A DNA stretch of 64,000 nucleotides from UMGS1491 sp944380925 (lineage in GTDB: Bacteria; Bacillota; Clostridia; Oscillospirales; Acutalibacteraceae), in the NCBI GenBank assembly GCA_944380925.1, contig CALWJD010000006.1, forward strand, positions 1-64,000, read 5' to 3'. Positions 51,966 to 61,993 of this stretch are shown piece by piece. The notes beneath the pieces were generated by a model. The model saw only the letters and a program-made list of their open reading frames with translations. It did not search any database and was not told the DNA's origin. Made by a program: the position numbers and the translations under genes. Within the stretch, counting starts at the first letter, position 1, and each line of letters opens with the position of its first letter.

Positions 51966-53042
51966 ATGTCATTTGATAAGAACAAAGCATTGGAAACAGC
52001 ACTCGGACAAATTGAAAAACAATTCGGTAAAGGCGCCGTAATGAAGCTCGGCAAAAATGAAGCTATGCATGTAGATGCAATATCTACCGGTTCGCTTTCA
52101 CTGGATATCGCACTCGGAATAGGCGGTTTACCGCGCGGAAGGATAATTGAAATATATGGCCCCGAATCTTCCGGTAAAACAACATTGGCGCTTTCTTGTA
52201 TTGCACAAGGTCAAAAAATGGGTGGAAACGCAGCATTTATCGATGTTGAACACGCTCTCGACCCTGTTTATGCTTCAAATTTAGGAGTAGATATCGATTC
52301 ACTCTTAGTTTCGCAGCCCGATACAGGCGAACAAGCGCTTGAAATTACAGAATCTTTAGTACGCTCAGGCGCTATCGATGTTATAGTTGTGGACTCTGTT
52401 GCGGCGCTAGTTCCAAGAGCAGAAATAGAAGGCGAAATGGGAGATTCGCACGTAGGACTTCAGGCACGCTTGATGTCACAAGCCCTTAGAAAGTTAGCAG
52501 GCGCTATTTCAAAATCTAACTGCATTGCAATATTTATAAATCAGCTCCGTGAAAAAGTTGGTATAATGTTTGGAAATCCGGAAGTAACTCCGGGCGGAAG
52601 AGCGCTTAAGTTTTATTCATCCGTAAGAATAGACATCAGGAGAATCGAAACACTTAAATCAAATGGCGAAATGATTGGCTCACGTACAAGAGCAAAAGTG
52701 GTTAAAAATAAGATTGCTCCGCCATTTAGAGAGGCTGAATTTGACGTCATGTATGGCGAAGGAATATCACACGAAGGTGAAATTCTTGACTTGGCTGTTA
52801 AATTAGATGTTATCCAAAAAAGTGGTTCATGGTTTGCATATGGAGATAAAAAATTAGGTCAAGGAAGAGATAAAACAAAAGAGTTCTTGCGTGATAATCC
52901 GGGAATTGCTTCCGAAATTGAAAATAAGGTACGCAAATCTTCAGAAACTATTTACGCAAAGCCCTCTATGGCTCGTAATATGGAGGCCCAGACATCGGCG
53001 GATTTAAAAGAAGAACAATCCGAAGAACCTGAAAAAGAATAA
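51966..53042 (+). CDS. recA: Recombinase A
   Basis: RecA forms filaments on single-stranded DNA for strand exchange and SOS induction. The 358 residues have FGKGAVMKLG, Walker A GPESSGKTT, VDSVAALVPRAEIEGEMGDS, the L2 loop region FINQLREKVGIMFGNPEVTP and an acidic C-terminus. GGAGGA lies before ATG at 51966. recX follows after 31 bases. I saw no clear LexA-type operator upstream. Confidence 0.98.
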   Translation: MSFDKNKALETALGQIEKQFGKGAVMKLGKNEAMHVDAISTGSLSLDIALGIGGLPRGRIIEIYGPESSGKTTLALSCIAQGQKMGGNAAFIDVEHALDPVYASNLGVDIDSLLVSQPDTGEQALEITESLVRSGAIDVIVVDSVAALVPRAEIEGEMGDSHVGLQARLMSQALRKLAGAISKSNCIAIFINQLREKVGIMFGNPEVTPGGRALKFYSSVRIDIRRIETLKSNGEMIGSRTRAKVVKNKIAPPFREAEFDVMYGEGISHEGEILDLAVKLDVIQKSGSWFAYGDKKLGQGRDKTKEFLRDNPGIASEIENKVRKSSETIYAKPSMARNMEAQTSADLKEEQSEEPEKE

Positions 53043-53073
53043 TACGATTTTATAAAAATCCGGAGGCATATAT

Positions 53074-53688
53074 ATGATAATTACCGCTGTAAAAAAATCG
53101 AAAAAAGGTAATATTCTTATATATGCCGATGGTTCTTATTTAACCAGTGTATGCCCGGAAGTATTTTTAAAAAGCGGTTTGAAAGTCGGAAGTTATATAG
53201 ATAGTGAAACTACCGAAAAACTAAACGAACAAATAAATTTAAACAAAGCCAAAGAAAAAGCATTCAGACTTCTTTCTTTAAGAGCGCATTCCAAAAAAGA
53301 ATTGGAGAACAAAATAACGCGTTCTTTAGGAGAGGAATATGCCAAGAAAACAGCATCTAAAATGGAAGAGTTAGGCCTTTTAAATGATAAAGAGTTTGCA
53401 CTTTCTTACGCCAAAGAACTTATTTTTAGAAAGTTTCATGCAACAAATAGGGTAAGATATGAACTTTCAGAAAAAGGTATATCGGGCGACGTAATAGATT
53501 TGGTTTTGGAAGAGATAGATCCTAATGAAGATGAAAACATAAAAAACATTTTAGAAAAAAAGTATATTAGTAAAGGAAAGTCCTTAAAAGACGAAAAAGA
53601 ATTTAGAAAGGCTGTTTCGTATTGCCAAAGGCTTGGCTATAGTTGGACACAAATAAAAAGAGGGGTGAATTTTTTTGACAACGAGTAA
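53074..53688 (+). CDS. recX: Regulatory protein RecX
   Basis: RecX inhibits RecA filaments. The 204 residues are made of helical repeats with AFRLLSLRAHSKKELENKI, GLLNDKEFALSYAKELIF and KGISGDVIDLVLEEI, ending QRLGYSWTQIKRGVNFF. GGAGG precedes ATG at 53074. Its end overlaps pgsA by 14 bases. Confidence 0.93.
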   Translation: MIITAVKKSKKGNILIYADGSYLTSVCPEVFLKSGLKVGSYIDSETTEKLNEQINLNKAKEKAFRLLSLRAHSKKELENKITRSLGEEYAKKTASKMEELGLLNDKEFALSYAKELIFRKFHATNRVRYELSEKGISGDVIDLVLEEIDPNEDENIKNILEKKYISKGKSLKDEKEFRKAVSYCQRLGYSWTQIKRGVNFFDNE

Positions 53689-54265
53689 AAGTGCAGAAAA
53701 TATAATGAACATAGCAAATATTCTGACTATTTTCAGAGTGTTTTTGATTTTTCCTGCAGTTTTATTTGTTGTTTGGCCCGTTCCTTTTCATCTGGTTTAC
53801 GCATTTTTGATATTTATATTAGCTTCATATACCGATCATTTAGATGGTAAAATTGCGAGAAAATTTGGGTACATAACAAATTTTGGAAAAATAATGGACC
53901 CTTTGGCAGATAAATTAATGGTAATTTCTATTCTAACTTGTTTTTGCTTCCTAGGATTTTGCTCTTGGTGGCCGGTGATACTGATTGCTTTGCGCGAAAC
54001 GCTAATTACAATAGTTCGGATTTTTGCTTTGAAAAATGAAAGTAAAGTAATACCTGCAAACAATTGGGGCAAAATCAAAACGCTTAGCCAAATATTTGCT
54101 ATTTGTTTTATATTTTTACTTAAGATTCTTTGTAAGCATACTTCTTTACCGCACTACATATTAAATTTTTTAGATATTTCGGGAATTTTATTAATATGGT
54201 TAAGTGTAGTATTTTCTTGGATATCCGGAATCATATATCTTCGCAATATTAAATTTTTTAAATAA
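53675..54265 (+). CDS. pgsA: CDP-diacylglycerol-glycerol-3-phosphate 3-phosphatidyltransferase
   Basis: This membrane enzyme makes phosphatidylglycerol phosphate. The 196 residues have several hydrophobic helices and the CDP-alcohol transferase motif D-x2-D-G-x2-A-R-x8-G-x3-D-x3-D, seen as DHLDGKIARKFGYITNFG then KIMDPLADK. The start is TTG at 53675 with AGGGGTG seven bases upstream; ATG at 53705 has no site. It overlaps recX, so translation is probably coupled. Confidence 0.93.
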   Translation: MTTSKSAENIMNIANILTIFRVFLIFPAVLFVVWPVPFHLVYAFLIFILASYTDHLDGKIARKFGYITNFGKIMDPLADKLMVISILTCFCFLGFCSWWPVILIALRETLITIVRIFALKNESKVIPANNWGKIKTLSQIFAICFIFLLKILCKHTSLPHYILNFLDISGILLIWLSVVFSWISGIIYLRNIKFFK

Positions 54266-54279
54266 ATGGGGGAAACAGG

Positions 54280-55683
54280 GTGAAATTATATAACACTTTT
54301 ACGAACAAAAAAGAAGAATTTATACCGATAGAAAAAAACAAAGCTAAAATTTACGCTTGCGGTCCAACTGTTTATAATTATATTCATGTTGGTAATTCCA
54401 GACCGATTTGTGTTTTTGACGTTCTTAGAAGATACTTAAAATATGTTGGATACGATGTTACTTTTGTTCAGAATTTTACCGATGTGGATGATAAGATAAT
54501 AAAAAAAGCAATTGAAGAAAAATCAGATTTTTTAACGGTTTCAAAAAAATATATAGAAGAATATAAAAAGGATGCTAAGGGGCTTAATATCAAAGAAGCT
54601 AATTTTCACCCTAAAGCCACCGAAAACATCGATGAAATAATAAGAATAATAAAACTGTTAATAGATAAAAAGTTTGCATATTCCTTGCCAAACGGCGATG
54701 TATATTTTAGCACTCGCTCATTTAAAGATTACGGCAAGCTTTCAGGCCAAACAATAGATGATTTGCGCTCCGGTGCAAGAATCCAAATCGATGAGCTTAA
54801 AAAAGACCCGCTAGATTTTGCCCTTTGGAAAGCCGCAAAACCCGGAGAGCCCTATTGGGAAAGCCCCTGGGGAAAAGGTAGACCCGGATGGCACATAGAA
54901 TGCTCCGCAATGGCAGGAAGGTATTTGGGTAAAACAATTGATATTCACTGCGGTGGCCAAGATTTAATTTTCCCGCATCACGAAAACGAAATTGCTCAAA
55001 GCGAGTGCGCAAATGGAGTTAAATTTGCAAATTACTGGCTACATAACGGATACATAAATGTTAATAGTCAAAAAATGTCGAAATCGCTCGGGAATTTCTT
55101 TACCGTTCGGGAAATTGCAGAAAAGTACGGCTATGAACCAATAAGATATCTGATGATTTCTTCCCATTACAGAAGTCCAATTAATTTTAGCGAAGAAATT
55201 ATAATGCAGTGCAAATCAGCGCTCGAACGCCTTTATACTTTTGAAGAAAACTTAAGTTTTGCAATTAAAAACGCAGAAGATTCAGATGATTTACAAAATC
55301 CAATCAATTTAAAAGGTTATAAAAATAAATTTATTGAAGAAATGGATGATGATTTAAATACCGCAGACGCTTTGGGCGTTATATTTGAATACGTAAAAGA
55401 AGTTAATTTAAAAGTACTTTCAAAATCAAATACAAATAAAAAAGCTCTTGAAGAAATTCTAAGTTTATTCCATGAAATGACGGACGTACTCGGAATTTTA
55501 TATAATGCAAAATCAAATAATAATTCTTTAGATGTAAATGAAATTGAAAGTCTTATAAAAGAGCGTGAGATCGCAAGGCAGGAAAAAAATTGGAAACGTG
55601 CCGATGAAATACGCGATGAACTCAAAAGCAAAAACGTAATAATAGAGGATACTGCAAAAGGCACAAAATATAGTATAAAGTAA
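54280..55683 (+). CDS. cysS: Cysteinyl-tRNA synthetase
   Basis: The 467-residue class I enzyme has CGPTVYNYIHVGNSRP with the HIGH form HVGN and the zinc Cys, WHIECSAMAGRYLGKTIDIH, FPHHENEIAQSE, and KMSKSLGNF as the KMSKS loop. The start is GTG at 54280, after GGGGGAAACAGG. It lies 15 bases after pgsA. No T-box is present, so it relies on operon transcription. Confidence 0.96.
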   Translation: MKLYNTFTNKKEEFIPIEKNKAKIYACGPTVYNYIHVGNSRPICVFDVLRRYLKYVGYDVTFVQNFTDVDDKIIKKAIEEKSDFLTVSKKYIEEYKKDAKGLNIKEANFHPKATENIDEIIRIIKLLIDKKFAYSLPNGDVYFSTRSFKDYGKLSGQTIDDLRSGARIQIDELKKDPLDFALWKAAKPGEPYWESPWGKGRPGWHIECSAMAGRYLGKTIDIHCGGQDLIFPHHENEIAQSECANGVKFANYWLHNGYINVNSQKMSKSLGNFFTVREIAEKYGYEPIRYLMISSHYRSPINFSEEIIMQCKSALERLYTFEENLSFAIKNAEDSDDLQNPINLKGYKNKFIEEMDDDLNTADALGVIFEYVKEVNLKVLSKSNTNKKALEEILSLFHEMTDVLGILYNAKSNNNSLDVNEIESLIKEREIARQEKNWKRADEIRDELKSKNVIIEDTAKGTKYSIK

Positions 55684-55705
55684 AGGTTGGTGACAAATTC
55701 ATAAA

Positions 55706-56827
55706 ATGAAATCATCAATAATAATGCTCGATAAAATAAATATTTCATTCGAAAATGAACAAATACTAAATAATCTTAGTTTAAGCATCAAAGAAGGCGA
55801 ATTTGTAACATTGCTTGGGCCTTCCGGTTGCGGTAAAACTACAACGCTCAGAATTATTGCGGGATTTCTTTCTCCCGATAGCGGAAATATATTTTTTAAA
55901 GGTAAACAGATTAATAAAGTGCCTGCGCATAAACGTGCTGTTAATACAATATTTCAAAAATATGCTCTTTTCCCACATTTAAATGTTTATGAAAACGTGG
56001 CATTTGGTCTTAGAATTCAGAAAAAACCGGAACATGAAATTAAAGAAAAAGTCCATGAAATGCTAAAAATGGTAAACCTTAGCGGATATGTCGACCGAAA
56101 CATAGACTCTCTTTCCGGCGGCCAGCAACAAAGGGTGGCCATTGCGCGCGCGCTTGCCAATAATCCTAAAATTTTGCTTTTGGACGAACCGTTGGGGGCG
56201 CTTGATTTAAAACTTAGAAAGGATATGCAGACGGAACTTAAAAATATCCACCAGCGTACGGGAATAACGTTTGTTTTGGTAACGCATGACCAAGAAGAAG
56301 CACTTTCTATGTCCGATACGGTTGTTGTTATGGATAAAGGCAGAATTCAGCAGATTGGGTCTCCAACCGATATTTACAACGAGCCTCAAAACGCTTTTGT
56401 TGCCGATTTTATAGGCGAAAGTAATATCGTTGAGGGTTTAATGATAGAGGATTTTAAAGTTAAGTTTGCCGGAAAAGAGTTTGAGTGTATAGATAAGGGC
56501 TTTGGAAAAATGTCGCCCGTCGATGTTGTTATACGGCCTGAAGATATAAAGGTAACATCGCCCGAAGAAGGCCAGATATCGGGTACGGTAACTTCAGTTA
56601 CTTTCAAAGGAGTACACAACGAAATAATAGTTGATGTTGACGGATTTAAATGGATGATACAGACCACAGAAAATCAGGAAGAAAATGATAAAATAGGCAT
56701 GCTTATAGACCCGGATGATATACACATTATGAGAAAATCTATCTATTCTTCAAAAGTTGGAGATTACAGTGCGTTTAGTGATGAGTTTTATGAAGAACAA
56801 CATAGTACTAAAAACAATATCAAATAA
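55706..56827 (+). CDS. potA: Spermidine/putrescine ABC transporter, ATP-binding protein
   Basis: The 373 residues have Walker A GPSGCGKTT, signature LSGGQQQRVAIARAL, Walker B ILLLDEPLGALD and the switch His in VTHDQEEAL, then a TOBE domain (~285-360). It powers polyamine import by PotB and PotC. ATG at 55706 follows weak site GGTTGGTG. It opens the potABCD run. Confidence 0.94.
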   Translation: MKSSIIMLDKINISFENEQILNNLSLSIKEGEFVTLLGPSGCGKTTTLRIIAGFLSPDSGNIFFKGKQINKVPAHKRAVNTIFQKYALFPHLNVYENVAFGLRIQKKPEHEIKEKVHEMLKMVNLSGYVDRNIDSLSGGQQQRVAIARALANNPKILLLDEPLGALDLKLRKDMQTELKNIHQRTGITFVLVTHDQEEALSMSDTVVVMDKGRIQQIGSPTDIYNEPQNAFVADFIGESNIVEGLMIEDFKVKFAGKEFECIDKGFGKMSPVDVVIRPEDIKVTSPEEGQISGTVTSVTFKGVHNEIIVDVDGFKWMIQTTENQEENDKIGMLIDPDDIHIMRKSIYSSKVGDYSAFSDEFYEEQHSTKNNIK

Positions 56828-56863
56828 CAAGAAATACTAAATGGGAAATGGGGGAACGCCAAA

Positions 56864-57685
56864 TTGAAAACAAAAATAAATCTAAATTTATTTCCATATT
56901 TGATATGGATGGCAATATTTGTGATAGTACCTTTGTTTTTGGTGTTCGTTTTTGCATTTACAAACCCGAGTGGTGGATTTACATTCGAAAATATAATGTA
57001 TGTGGGTAAATATTCGAGTGTTTTCTTAAGGTCTATTGTTCTTGGAATAATATCCACTGTTATATGCTTGATTCTTGGGTATCCCATGGCGTATTGCATA
57101 TCAAAAGTAAAAATCAAATATCAAAGTGTTTTGATAATGCTTATGATGATTCCTATGTGGACGAGCTTTTTGCTTCGTACATATGCTTGGATGACGATAC
57201 TCGAATATAATGGTCTTTTAAATAAGCTCCTGGTTTTTGTGGGATTTTCCAAAATGAATATGATAAACACACCGGGCGCAATAATCTTGGGCATGGTTTA
57301 TAACTTTTTGCCATACATGATACTTCCCATATATACAGTCCTTGCCAAAATAGATAAGCGAGTAATCGAAGCTGCTCAGGACTTAGGAGCAAATGGCATA
57401 AAAGTATTTTTAAAAGTTATTTTTCCGCTTAGCATACCCGGAGTCGTTTCAGGATTTACAATGGTATTTGTGCCATCGGTAAGTACGTTTATAATTTCCA
57501 AAATGCTTGGCGGGGGGTCTATTTTAGTTATAGGTGACTTAATAGAAATGCAGTTTTTGGGCAATGCCTATAATCCGTATTTAGGTTCTGCAATTTCACT
57601 TGTACTGATGGTAATAATTCTAATTTGTATGGGAATTATGAACCAAATCGATAGCAATTCCAGCTCAGAAAAATTGGCGGTTTAA
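56864..57685 (+). CDS. potB: Spermidine/putrescine ABC transporter permease
   Basis: A 273-residue permease with six membrane helices, starting NLFPYLIWMAIFVIVPLFLV. The EAA loop EAAQDLGANGIKVFLKVIFP lies at ~165-184, where it contacts PotA. The start is TTG at 56864, with GGGGGAA upstream. It lies between potA and potC. Confidence 0.94.
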   Translation: MKTKINLNLFPYLIWMAIFVIVPLFLVFVFAFTNPSGGFTFENIMYVGKYSSVFLRSIVLGIISTVICLILGYPMAYCISKVKIKYQSVLIMLMMIPMWTSFLLRTYAWMTILEYNGLLNKLLVFVGFSKMNMINTPGAIILGMVYNFLPYMILPIYTVLAKIDKRVIEAAQDLGANGIKVFLKVIFPLSIPGVVSGFTMVFVPSVSTFIISKMLGGGSILVIGDLIEMQFLGNAYNPYLGSAISLVLMVIILICMGIMNQIDSNSSSEKLAV

Positions 57686-57724
57686 TTGTCACCGACTTCT
57701 TTTAAAAGGGAGGTATAACAACTA

Positions 57725-58540
57725 TTGAAAATTTTGCATAAAGTTTACATGGCGCTAATTTTCATATTTTTATACGCACCAATATTTGTGCTTATGGCGT
57801 TTTCTTTTAATAACTCTAAAAGCCGAATTGTTTGGTCGGGATTTACGTTTAAATGGTACTATAGATTGTTTGAAAACCAAGATATACTTTCCGCGTTCTA
57901 TAACACCTTGATAGTAGCTTCGGTTTCCGCAATACTGGCAACACTGCTTGGCACGGTTGCAGCCGTTGAAATTTCCAAAATAAAAAAGTGGCCAAAACAA
58001 ATAATAATGAACGTAACTAACTTGCCGATGGTAAATCCTGAAATTGTAACAGGCGTATCGCTTATGCTTTTGTTTGTATTTTTATATAATAGTTTTGGCT
58101 TACTTAAACCTGGTTTGTTCACCTTAGTATTGGCACACACAACATTTTGCTTACCATATGTTATACTTTCCGTTATGCCAAAATTTAGACAAATGGATCC
58201 GCATATATATGAAGCGGCAATGGATCTTGGCTGTAGCCCGACAAGAGCATTTTTTAAAGTTGTTATGCCGCAAATTATGCCAGGAATAGTTACGGGAATG
58301 ATAATGTCGTTTACGATGTCCATTGATGATTTTGTTATCAGTTATTTTGTAGGCGGTACAACTCAAACTCTGCCGATTGCGGTTTATTCTATGACAAGAA
58401 AAATAGTAAGCCCCGAAATAAACGCACTTTCAAGTGTAATGTTTATAGCTGTGTTTATTCTTTTACTAATAATAAATTTGCGTCAAGAAAAAGATAAAAT
58501 TGTTACTTCTTTAAAAAAGAAAAATAAATCCGCATCTTAA
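57725..58540 (+). CDS. potC: Spermidine/putrescine ABC transporter permease
   Basis: A 271-residue permease with six membrane helices, YAPIFVLMAFSFNNSKS near the N-terminus and the EAA loop YEAAMDLGCSPTRAFFKVVM. It forms the channel with PotB. The start is TTG at 57725, with GGGAGG nine to ten bases upstream. Confidence 0.94.
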   Translation: MKILHKVYMALIFIFLYAPIFVLMAFSFNNSKSRIVWSGFTFKWYYRLFENQDILSAFYNTLIVASVSAILATLLGTVAAVEISKIKKWPKQIIMNVTNLPMVNPEIVTGVSLMLLFVFLYNSFGLLKPGLFTLVLAHTTFCLPYVILSVMPKFRQMDPHIYEAAMDLGCSPTRAFFKVVMPQIMPGIVTGMIMSFTMSIDDFVISYFVGGTTQTLPIAVYSMTRKIVSPEINALSSVMFIAVFILLLIINLRQEKDKIVTSLKKKNKSAS

Positions 58541-58561
58541 ATTTATAATTTGGAGAAAAAA

Positions 58562-59755
58562 GTGAAAAAAATTTTTAATTTTAGTATCAAAATTCTTTGT
58601 TTATTAATACCGTTATTTGCCATTTTTCTGTTCGGTGGCTGTGCATTTGATAAGGAAAACGAAGAAAACAGCATAAATGTTTACAGCTGGGGGGAATTTA
58701 TTGCAAACGGCACTGACGGAAATATTAACGTTAACAAAGAATTTACCAAAAGAACAGGGATAAAGGTAAATTATAAAACTTTTCAGAATAATGAAGAATT
58801 GTTTGCTAAACTTGTTGGCGGCGGTGCGGATTATGACGTAATTATCCCCTCCGACTACATGATTTCACGCTTAATTGAAAATGATATGCTTGCACCCCTT
58901 AACTTTGATAATATTCCAAGCTATAACTTAATTGACGAGAAATTCAAAAACTTAAATTTTGATCCACAAAACAAATATTCCGTACCATACATGTGGGGGC
59001 TAATTGGCATTTTTTACAACAAAAAAGAGGTAAGTATTCCCGAAAGTGAAATAAATTGGGATATACTGTGGGAAACAAAATATAAAAATAAAATACTTAT
59101 GTTTGATAATGCCCGTGATTCTTTTGCAATTTCTTTATTAAGACTCGGTTACTCATTAAACACAACCGAACCTTCAAATTGGCGAGAAGCTGCCGATGAA
59201 CTTATAAAACAAAAACCATTGGTACAAGCTTACGTTATGGATCAAATTTTTGATAAAATGGCAAATGGTGAAGCGGTTTTGGCTCCGTATTATGCAGGCG
59301 ATGCAGCCACTTTGATTAAAAATAATCCTGACATAGGTTTTGTTATTCCAAAATCAGGAACAAATAAATTTGTAGATTCTATGTGCATACCCAAAAATTC
59401 AAAACATAAAGCACTTGCTGAAAAATATATAAATTTTATGTGCGAAACAGATATATCACTTGCAAATTTAAAGCAAACCGGTTATTCTACACCCCAAAAA
59501 GAAGCCTACGAAATGCTTAGCGATGACATAAAACAAAATAAAATTTTCTATCCCGATAACGATATAATGGAAAAATCCGATGTTTTTGTTAATCTTCCGG
59601 AAAATATAAATAAACTAATGGACGAACTTTGGATTGAAGTTAAATCCGGTGGTGCATATAGTCCCGAATGGATGCTGGTTATAATTTTGCTCATGTTTGT
59701 TTTAATATATTTGGGAGTGCTTATGTATAAAAAATTTAAAATAAAAGCCAAATAA
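58562..59755 (+). CDS. potD: Spermidine/putrescine-binding lipoprotein with an extra C-terminal membrane helix
   Basis: The 397 residues start with a lipoprotein signal (SIKILCLLIPLFAIFLFGGC, lipobox FGGC). The binding fold includes NVYSWGEFIANG, YDVIIPSDYMISRLI, YSVPYMWGLIGIFYNKK and the acidic pocket region. After ~350 the sequence continues with GGAYSPEWMLVIILLMFVLI, a membrane helix, and ends in KKFKIKAK. Ordinary PotD has no such helix. The start is GTG at 58562 with GGAG six bases before it. It would capture polyamines for PotBC. Confidence 0.93.
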   Translation: MKKIFNFSIKILCLLIPLFAIFLFGGCAFDKENEENSINVYSWGEFIANGTDGNINVNKEFTKRTGIKVNYKTFQNNEELFAKLVGGGADYDVIIPSDYMISRLIENDMLAPLNFDNIPSYNLIDEKFKNLNFDPQNKYSVPYMWGLIGIFYNKKEVSIPESEINWDILWETKYKNKILMFDNARDSFAISLLRLGYSLNTTEPSNWREAADELIKQKPLVQAYVMDQIFDKMANGEAVLAPYYAGDAATLIKNNPDIGFVIPKSGTNKFVDSMCIPKNSKHKALAEKYINFMCETDISLANLKQTGYSTPQKEAYEMLSDDIKQNKIFYPDNDIMEKSDVFVNLPENINKLMDELWIEVKSGGAYSPEWMLVIILLMFVLIYLGVLMYKKFKIKAK

Positions 59756-59779
59756 AATAATACTAAAATTGGAGAGTAA

Positions 59780-60460
59780 ATGATGATCTCGATAGCTATA
59801 GACGGTCCTTCCGGTTCGGGAAAAAGCAGTATTTCAAAAGTTCTTGCAAAAAAGCTTGGATTCATAAGCCTTGACACCGGAGCACTGTACCGCACAATTG
59901 CGTATTTTTTAAAAACCCGAAAAATAAATTACGAAGACGAAAATACGGTAGCACAAAATCTTCAAGATATAAATATGAATTTAAGGTATTTAAATTCAAA
60001 TCAGAGGGTATTTTTAAACGATAAAGATGTTACAAATGTTATACGTTCTGAAGAAATTTCAATGATTTCTTCCCGTATATCGGCAATGCCGTGCATTAGA
60101 AATTATCTTTTGGAATTTCAGCGAAACATGGCAAAAAAACATAATATTATTATGGATGGCAGAGATATCGGAACGGTTGTTTTACCAAATGCGGACGTCA
60201 AAATCTTTTTAACGGCTTTTCCCGAAGTTCGTGCCAAAAGAAGATATTTACAGCTAATCGAAAGTGGTGAAAAGGCTGAGTATAATGCAATAGTTGCTGA
60301 CGTTATCAAGCGTGATTTTAACGATACACACCGAAAAATTTCGCCTCTTAAGCAAGCAAAAGACGCCATTTTTTTTGATAGTTCAAAATATGATTTTGAA
60401 CAAACAGTAGATAACCTTTTAAAAATTATTAAGGAGCGTATCCCCCGTGAAGCAAAATAA
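59780..60460 (+). CDS. cmk: Cytidylate kinase
   Basis: The 226-residue kinase phosphorylates CMP and dCMP. It has the P-loop IAIDGPSGSGKSSISKVLAK, LDTGALYRTIAYFL, MDGRDIGTVVLPNADVKIFL and KRDFNDTHRKISPLKQAKDA. ATGATG at 59780 is preceded by GGAGAG. Its end overlaps plsC by 14 bases. The order cmk-plsC-ispH is common in clostridia. Confidence 0.95.
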   Translation: MMISIAIDGPSGSGKSSISKVLAKKLGFISLDTGALYRTIAYFLKTRKINYEDENTVAQNLQDINMNLRYLNSNQRVFLNDKDVTNVIRSEEISMISSRISAMPCIRNYLLEFQRNMAKKHNIIMDGRDIGTVVLPNADVKIFLTAFPEVRAKRRYLQLIESGEKAEYNAIVADVIKRDFNDTHRKISPLKQAKDAIFFDSSKYDFEQTVDNLLKIIKERIPREAK

Positions 60461-61058
60461 GAAACTATATAAATTTGTATCATTTATTTTAAGGCCAATT
60501 ATAAAAATACTGTTTCCGTGCGAAATTAAAGGATTGGAAAAGTTGGAAAAATTAAAAGGCGGATATATACTTTGCGCCAATCATTTATCAAATATGGATC
60601 CGGTATTTTTAATTTTGTTTAATCCGAAACCAATCTGCTTTATGGCTAAACAAGAGCTTTTTAAAAACAAAATACTAGGTAGATTTTTTTCTTCTTTGGG
60701 AGCATTTGCAGTAAAACGGGGAAAAGGGGATAGAAGCGCTCTTGATAATGCCAAGCAAGTTTTAGAAAATAGCGATATATTAGGTATATTTATTGAAGGA
60801 ACACGCTCTAAAACCGGAGAATTTTTAAGGCCAAAATCCGGAGCAGCGCTACTTGCATATGAAACAAAGTCAACAGTTGTAACAGCATGCATTACGGGGG
60901 CATCTAAAGATAACAAAATTAGATTATTTAAAAAAACTACAATAGAATATAGTGATCCTATAGATTTTAAGGAACTTGGAATAAACGAAGGAACCCGTCT
61001 GGAACTTAAATCTGCAACCAATTTAATAATGGATAAAATAAAAGAATTAAGGAGCTAA
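60447..61058 (+). CDS. plsC: 1-acyl-sn-glycerol-3-phosphate acyltransferase
   Basis: The 203-residue enzyme makes phosphatidic acid after PlsY. It has the NHLSNMDPVF form of the H-x4-D motif, FMAKQELFKNKILGRFF, AVKRGKGDRSALDNA and the acceptor motif IFIEGTRS. The start is GTG at 60447, with AAGGAG upstream inside cmk, so translation is probably coupled. Confidence 0.93.
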   Translation: MKQNKKLYKFVSFILRPIIKILFPCEIKGLEKLEKLKGGYILCANHLSNMDPVFLILFNPKPICFMAKQELFKNKILGRFFSSLGAFAVKRGKGDRSALDNAKQVLENSDILGIFIEGTRSKTGEFLRPKSGAALLAYETKSTVVTACITGASKDNKIRLFKKTTIEYSDPIDFKELGINEGTRLELKSATNLIMDKIKELRS

Positions 61059-61062
61059 GTTT

Positions 61063-61911
61063 ATGAACGCTGAAATATCTAAAACCTCAGGATTTTGTAT
61101 GGGAGTCGGTAATGCTGTATCTTTGGTTGAAGATTTGCTTGAAAAAAACAAAAAAGTCTGCACTTTAGGGCCGATTATACATAATCCAAAAGTTATAGAA
61201 AAATTTGCCCGCAAAGGTGTTAAAATCATTAATAAGGCCTCCGAAAGCGATTTCGAGTCAGTGGTTGTAATACGTTCTCATGGTGTTACAAAATCTGAAC
61301 TTGAATACATAAAAGAAAACAATATCAATTTTGTTGATGGAACTTGTCGGTTCGTTAAAAAAATTCATGATATAGCTGATAAATATTCCAAAGTGGCAGA
61401 ATTTTTGCTTATAGCAGGAAACAGCATTCACCCGGAAGTAGTTGGCATCAGAAGTTATTTTTCAGGTGAAAGTTTTGTTTTTAAAAATTTAGATGAATTA
61501 AAGGAAATAGTTTCAAAAAATAGCAAATTAAAAAACAGCTCTGTTTTGGTTATTGCGCAAACTACTTATAGTACCGAAGAGTGGGGTAAATGTACCGATT
61601 TTATAAAAAGTAAGCTCCCAAATGCCAAGATTTTTAATACCATATGCCATACCACCAATTTAAGGCAACAAGAAGCAAGAGACCTTTCGAAAAAGTCTGA
61701 TTTAATGATTGTTATCGGCGGAAAACAAAGTTCTAACACTTTAAAGCTTTATAATATTTGTTCGGAAAATGCGCCGACAGTATGGATAGAAGACGCAAAG
61801 GAGCTTGAAAGTATGAATATAAAAAAATATGAGAATATAGGCATTGTGGCCGGTGCTTCAACTCCAAAAGCTGATATAGATGAGGCCTATCAAAAAATTT
61901 GTATACTGTGA
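61063..61911 (+). CDS. ispH: 4-hydroxy-3-methylbut-2-enyl diphosphate reductase
   Basis: IspH is the last enzyme of the MEP isoprenoid pathway. The 282 residues hold the three iron-sulfur Cys in order: GFCMGVGNAV (~12), VDGTCRFVKKIHD (~96) and NTICHTTNLRQQEA (~195), with GPIIHNPKV and IRSHGV between. In many clostridia IspH is fused to S1 repeats; here it ends after the reductase domain. AAGGAG precedes ATG at 61063. Confidence 0.95.
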   Translation: MNAEISKTSGFCMGVGNAVSLVEDLLEKNKKVCTLGPIIHNPKVIEKFARKGVKIINKASESDFESVVVIRSHGVTKSELEYIKENNINFVDGTCRFVKKIHDIADKYSKVAEFLLIAGNSIHPEVVGIRSYFSGESFVFKNLDELKEIVSKNSKLKNSSVLVIAQTTYSTEEWGKCTDFIKSKLPNAKIFNTICHTTNLRQQEARDLSKKSDLMIVIGGKQSSNTLKLYNICSENAPTVWIEDAKELESMNIKKYENIGIVAGASTPKADIDEAYQKICIL

Positions 61912-61993
61912 TAGTATACAAATTTTTTTAAAATAATTTGTCATGGTATTTTAATGAAAAAATTGATATTCTCTCCTAAAACATGGTAAAGTA

